NCBI GenBank assembly: GCA_013396995.1 | Contig: VWZP01002424.1 | Coordinates: forward strand, 56,193 to 120,192 | Length of the DNA stretch: 64,000 nucleotides | Source of the DNA: Dicaeum eximium | Taxonomy: Eukaryota > Chordata > Aves > Passeriformes > Dicaeidae | Reading direction: 5' to 3' | Notes under the pieces: generated by a model | Databases searched by the model: none | The model's input: only the letters and a program-made list of their open reading frames with translations | Told to the model about the DNA's origin: nothing | Translations under genes and position numbers: made by a program | In this document: positions 60,264 to 64,000 of the stretch, in pieces | Position numbering within the stretch: position 1 is the stretch's first letter | How the letters are laid out: each line of letters begins with the position of its first letter

Positions 60264-60520
60264 TGTTGATGTGAAGTGACCTGCCCCCAGCTGACTGATG
60301 GGGGTTTCAATCAATCAGATCTCTCATAAGGCTGCAGGCATTTCAGTGGCCAAGGACCCCAGGGGTGTAGAGTTCAGACCAATGACGATATCCTGACCGG
60401 GTCTTTCAAATGGACTGTAAAAGAAGGGGTTGGAATAATAAACTTTCTCTGCCTGCCACACAACATTGGGGAGAGTGGTCTCTGTCTCCTTGCCCACACT
60501 CCCCTTCACGTGACCTAACA
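60264..60520 (+). mobile_element. 5' LTR of a class II (betaretrovirus-like) ERV
   Basis: Ends ...CCTAACA at 60520 and could start TGTTGATG at 60264, giving TGTT...AACA termini. AATAAA is at 60437-60442, with a pyrimidine-rich U5 after it. A primer site follows after two bases. The left boundary is tentative. Confidence 0.75.
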
Positions 60521-60522
60521 CG

Positions 60523-60541
60523 TGGTGAACCCCGAAGTGAT
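60523..60541 (+). other. Primer binding site, tRNA-Trp-like
   Basis: TGGTGAACCCCGAAGTGAT differs from the complement of the tRNA-Trp 3' end (from memory) by one inserted A and one substitution. tRNA-Trp priming is known in avian alpharetroviruses. Its location just after the LTR is as expected. Confidence 0.7.
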
Positions 60542-60771
60542 CAGAACTCAGCAACACAGAGCAAAGGAGACACGTGACTTCATAGCTGGATTTTGGTCTA
60601 GATCCAGTAAACAAACGGCATAGAAGCTGGTACGGTGTAAAAGCTGGACTTTCGCTGTAATAACTGGGACTCAACTGGCTAAACAGTGGCAAAAACCCCC
60701 CTCGGCAGACAGCAGAAAGTGCTGTGAGGATTTAAAAGCCTGTTTTGTGGACTAGAATCACCTAGGAGACC

Positions 60772-61990
60772 ATGGGAGCTTGGATCTCAGCACCAGAAAA
60801 CTGTCTCAAAGGTATGGGTCTCTTTTTTTTTTAAGAAAGAGGGATTGATTAGGATGAATGGGCTTTGCAAGCCCTGCTCATACGGTGTGAAAGCCATGAG
60901 CTGGGTATATCTGAAGAGACTGCTTTAAATGTAATCTTTTGGGAGTTGGGACAATATATACTTGCTGCAGCCTCTGATGGTGAGGACGCAGCCATCGGTG
61001 CCATGAAGCCTTGGTCAGTTGTTATGGACTTGCTAGAACAGTTGGAATATGAGAGGCAAAGGGCGGAGGGCAGCAGCACGGCTGTTTCTTCATGCACCCC
61101 CGTGCAGGAGCCGGCGGACCCCGGCCGCTGCAAGAAGGTGCCCTGACTGCAGCTGACCACTGCAGAGCGATTGTGGGAGATGTGACCTACCCAGCTTGTG
61201 ACCAAGCATGGTTTGAGTTCTGCTGCACTTGCTAATATCCAAGGGTTCTTAACCACTGAGGAGGTAACTCCCTTTGATACAAAGCAACTAGCAAAACTGA
61301 TGTTTACAACCGTCCAATATATGGTTTTTGAATCAGCATGGAAAAGCAGTGCTGAAGAACAGGGGTTAAAAAATCTAGAGCTCCCAAGAGAGGACCCATG
61401 TTATGGAGCAGGGGTCCCTCAACTTCTAGGTGTCACGCCAGTGGAAGACACAAGGCTCCTGGCCAGGCCACACCCATTAATACTGGCACAAGTAAAGGAA
61501 TTGGGCCTGCAAGCACTATTTAAAGTAACTAACATGACAAGTCTAACCCAGCCATATTCAAAGATAAGACAAGGAATCAAAGAACCATACTTAGAATCCA
61601 CAGAGAGACTACAAGATGCTATGGATAAACAAATTGTTAATGCAGAAATCAGAAATCGTCTGGTTTTACAGCTGGCAAAAGACAACGCCAACAAGGACTG
61701 CCAGAGGGTGATAGAACTGCTACCTAATGAAAACCCATCACTAAAATGACTTGATAAATGCTTGTGCTAAGGTTGGATCTGCTTCTCATAACATGACTAT
61801 GTTAGTAGATTCCATAAGAGCAGCTGTGAGGGTTAACACCTCAATGCTTCTGGTGTGGCCAAGTAGGACACCTGAGAGTGAACTGTCCCCAGAAGCCCTT
61901 TCCATGGGGGGTGTTTCAAGGACAGGACAGAGCATATACCAGCTACATCTGATGTGGAAGGACCGGCCATGTGGCCAAGGTATGCCAGAC
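60772..61990 (+). pseudogene. gag: ERV gag: matrix start, capsid and nucleocapsid, degraded
   Basis: Endogenous retroviral Gag, the structural polyprotein. A leader ATG at 60772 starts MGAW, a myristoylation-type glycine, but the frame stops at 60832-60834 within a T run. Two further open segments follow: 60865-61146 (matrix side) and 61198-61746 (capsid). The capsid segment contains the major homology region pattern (IRQGIKEPY at about 61564-61590, then a downstream RL). In another frame 61845-61886 encodes a zinc knuckle with C-x2-C-x4-H-x4-C spacing; a second knuckle (about 61944-61985) has lost its first cysteine and contains a stop. The frame is broken at least three times, so no full Gag can be made. 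Confidence 0.85.
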
Positions 61991-62129
61991 GAAAGTTCAT
62001 GTTAATGGTCAGTGTCTCAAGAACCAAGGAAACAGGATACCGAGCACGGACGGGGAACACGCGATGACACAAGGAATTTCCCACCCTCTGGCACGAGCCT
62101 ATGGGATCAGCTCACAGGAGGGACTCGAG

Positions 62130-62466
62130 GAGCAGCTGGAATGGAAGTGTCCACCTCTGTCACAGTAACTATGTGCACTTCAAAGGTACATAAGTTCCCT
62201 CTCAAGGCTTGGGGGCCCATTGGCTGCATCGTTAATTGGATACCACAATGCGAGGCATAATTGTGTACCCTGGTGCTATTGACACAAGTTTTACTCGACA
62301 AATACACGCAATGGTTTCTACCCCTGCTTCACCTGTGACCATTCCTGAAAAAAACAGAATTGCTCAACTTGTCCTTTTGAAGTCTTATTCCCCCAAAACA
62401 GACTCTAGGAAGCAAGGGGACCAAGGCTTCGGATCAACAGGACCAGCCCCAGCTGAACTGGACTGA
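62130..62466 (+). pseudogene. ERV dUTPase domain, partly open
   Basis: In betaretroviruses a dUTPase is encoded between nucleocapsid and protease, where it limits uracil incorporation. The open segment 62236-62466 shows the family motifs in order: a YPGAID block near 62266-62283, a RIAQLVLL block near 62358-62381, and the C-terminal GFGSTG motif near 62425-62442. The N-terminal part (62130-62235) is in another frame, so the enzyme is broken. Its presence and position mark this ERV as betaretrovirus-like. Confidence 0.8.
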
Positions 62467-62474
62467 GGTCATGG

Positions 62475-62800
62475 GTGATCAAAAACCCAACATGTTTGGT
62501 TTGTACTGTAATGATGGCCGAGCCCTCACAGATAAAGGTCAGTGGGAGGATTGACACAGGCAGACATCACCATCATCTCTGCCAACACATGGCCTCCATC
62601 ATGGCCTACTACACCTGTGGGATCTGCCATTGCTGGCCGTGGAGGGATCACACAGAGCTGCTTGAGCAGCAATCCTATGTTGCTCAAAAATCCTGAGGGC
62701 CAAACAGCTACAATCTGGCCTTACATCACTATTGCACCACTAAACCTGTGGAGGAGGGACTTCCTGTCTGCATGGGGGTTCGGGTAGGGACAGATTTTTA
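62475..62800 (+). pseudogene. pro: ERV protease, frameshifted at the active site
   Basis: The aspartic protease active-site triplet DTG is encoded at 62553-62561. Directly after it the homologous sequence continues in a different frame (open 62542-62787), so a single-base indel lies at the active site and no functional protease is possible. It sits between dUTPase and pol, as in betaretroviruses. Confidence 0.75.
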
Positions 62801-62829
62801 ACAGGGGTCACTGTGTTAAAGGGCGTAAG

Positions 62830-64000
62830 GTGTCCCAAACCAGCTCTGAAATGGCTTACAAATCAGCCTGTGTGGATACCAGAGTGGCCCCTTGAAGAAG
62901 AAAAATTAAACACCCTAAAACACTTGTACAAGAACAACTAGCACAAGGACACATAGAACCATCTATGAGCCCTTGGAACACTGCTGTATTTGTGGTAAAA
63001 TGAAATTGGGTAAATGGAGGCTGCTCTGTGACCTGAGAAGAATCAATTTGGTGATGGGAGGGCACAGGGGCTTTGCAAGCCAGTATGCCTTCTCCCACAG
63101 TGATACCTGCCTCCTGGGACATCCTGATTGTGGACCTGAAAGATTGGTTTTTCTCTATTCCTCTGCATCCAGACGATACCCCAAAGTTTGCATTTACAGT
63201 GCCTTCTGTTAATAGCATGGCACAGGTGCAGCGTTATCAGTGGTGTGTTCTTCCGCAAGGAATGCGCAACAGTCCCGCAATCTGTCATTGGTACACTGCA
63301 CAAGCACTCTCATCAGTGAGAGAACAATTTCCAGGAGCATACTGCTATCATTGCATGACATTTTATCTTATAATGACATTTTGATTGCAACCCATACAAA
63401 GGAGGAACTCTTGCAAATTCAGCCAAACCTGCTGCAAGCATTAAAATCATTTGGGCTGGAAGTGGCACCAGAAAAAGTGCAACAGCAAGCACCCTGGAAA
63501 TATTTGGGACTTAAAATAATGAACAAAACAATACAGCCACAAGCAATTCAATTTTCAACCAAAATTGAGAATGTAAATGATGCACACAAACTTTTGGGTA
63601 CCATAAACTAGGTCAGATCATACCTGGGAATAACCAGCTCACAATTAGCACCCTTGTTTGATCTCTTCAGAGGGGATTCTGAATTAACTTCCTCCAGGAA
63701 ATAACTCCAGAGGCAAAAGCCGATCTTGAAACAGTAGAGCAAGCCATCACAAGCAGACAGGTCCACCGGGTATGCCCAGGGGTGTGCATCACTGTATTCA
63801 TTATCATTGCTGATTTTCATCTTACTGGTATTATTGTGTAATGGAGCACACAACGGTCTGACCCTTTGCACATTCTAGAGTGGGTATTCTTGCCTCATCA
63901 ACCAAAAAAGACGGCACCTACTGTTCCTGAGCTAACTGCACAGCTAATCATTAAATGCTGTCTCAAATGTCTGCAGTTGTCTCCACCAACTAACAAGAAA
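62830..64000 (+). pseudogene. pol: ERV reverse transcriptase (pol), degraded and cut by the window end
   Basis: RNA-dependent DNA polymerase of the provirus. Recognisable blocks are SPWNTAVFVVK near 62968-63000, GKWRL then DLR-IN near 63009-63050, a DLKDWFFSIPLHP block near 63135-63173 (motif A) and LPQGMRNSP near 63251-63277 (motif B). The catalytic YxDD region at about 63346-63390 is interrupted: the frame shifts there and an ATGACATTTT segment occurs twice, 18 bp apart. The thumb segment continues in another frame to 63611, then stops. RNase H and integrase would lie beyond position 64000. Confidence 0.85.

Noticed and set aside
1..64000. Search for CRISPR arrays, tRNA/rRNA genes or an unknown defence-like system
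   Set aside because: Nothing of the kind is present; the window is ordinary vertebrate DNA with one gene end, repeats and ERVs.

Overview
This window is a stretch of bird chromosome, most likely from a songbird. It is AT-rich with sparse exons, and its repeats are typically avian: CR1 LINE fragments in both orientations, several families of long solo retroviral LTRs of the kind common in passerines, and one internally preserved betaretrovirus-like provirus. There are no operons, CRISPR arrays, rRNA or tRNA genes.

The only protein-coding host gene I can prove is the 5' part of GOLGA4 (golgin-245/p230) on the minus strand. Its start codon is at 26146-26148, inside a CpG island (about 25745-26660). 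Five coding exons follow leftward: 26080-26148, 20266-20361, 8551-8649, 2621-2686 and 1168-1482. They encode the first 215 residues: the N-terminal vesicle-capture motif, a Ser-rich region with a 9-residue repeat, and the start of the coiled coil. The rest of the gene, including the C-terminal GRIP domain, lies beyond position 1. All five exons are in phase 0 and have lengths divisible by three.

The GOLGA4 introns hold four CR1 pieces, a GT microsatellite, LTRs at 12748-13167, 15991-17428 and 19146-19831, and an exact 328-bp duplication split by a single N that looks like an assembly artefact. From about 26.7 to 51.6 kb is intergenic DNA with solo LTRs or LTR-like blocks near 29.6, 32.2, 35.5, 37.7, 40.5, 42.0, 44.6 and 47-48 kb, plus an LTR with a tRNA-Arg-like primer site and a short gag-like ORF at 48.9-49.4 kb.

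A second CpG island (about 51655-53345) looks like the promoter of the next gene. In vertebrates the head-to-head neighbour of GOLGA4 is LRRFIP2, so a non-coding first exon of LRRFIP2 on the plus strand is the best guess, but no coding exon of it is visible here. The region 53.4-60.2 kb is then probably first-intron or intergenic DNA.

From about 60264 to the window end lies a plus-strand class II (betaretrovirus-like) ERV. It has an LTR, a tRNA-Trp-like primer site, and degraded gag (capsid major homology region, zinc knuckles), dUTPase, protease and reverse transcriptase, all interrupted by stops and frameshifts. I found no convincing undescribed biological system. The most useful observations are the symmetric GOLGA4 exons, the probable false duplication, the orphan CpG island, the dUTPase-bearing ERV, and the directly repeated LTRs that flank the GOLGA4 promoter and exons 1-2.
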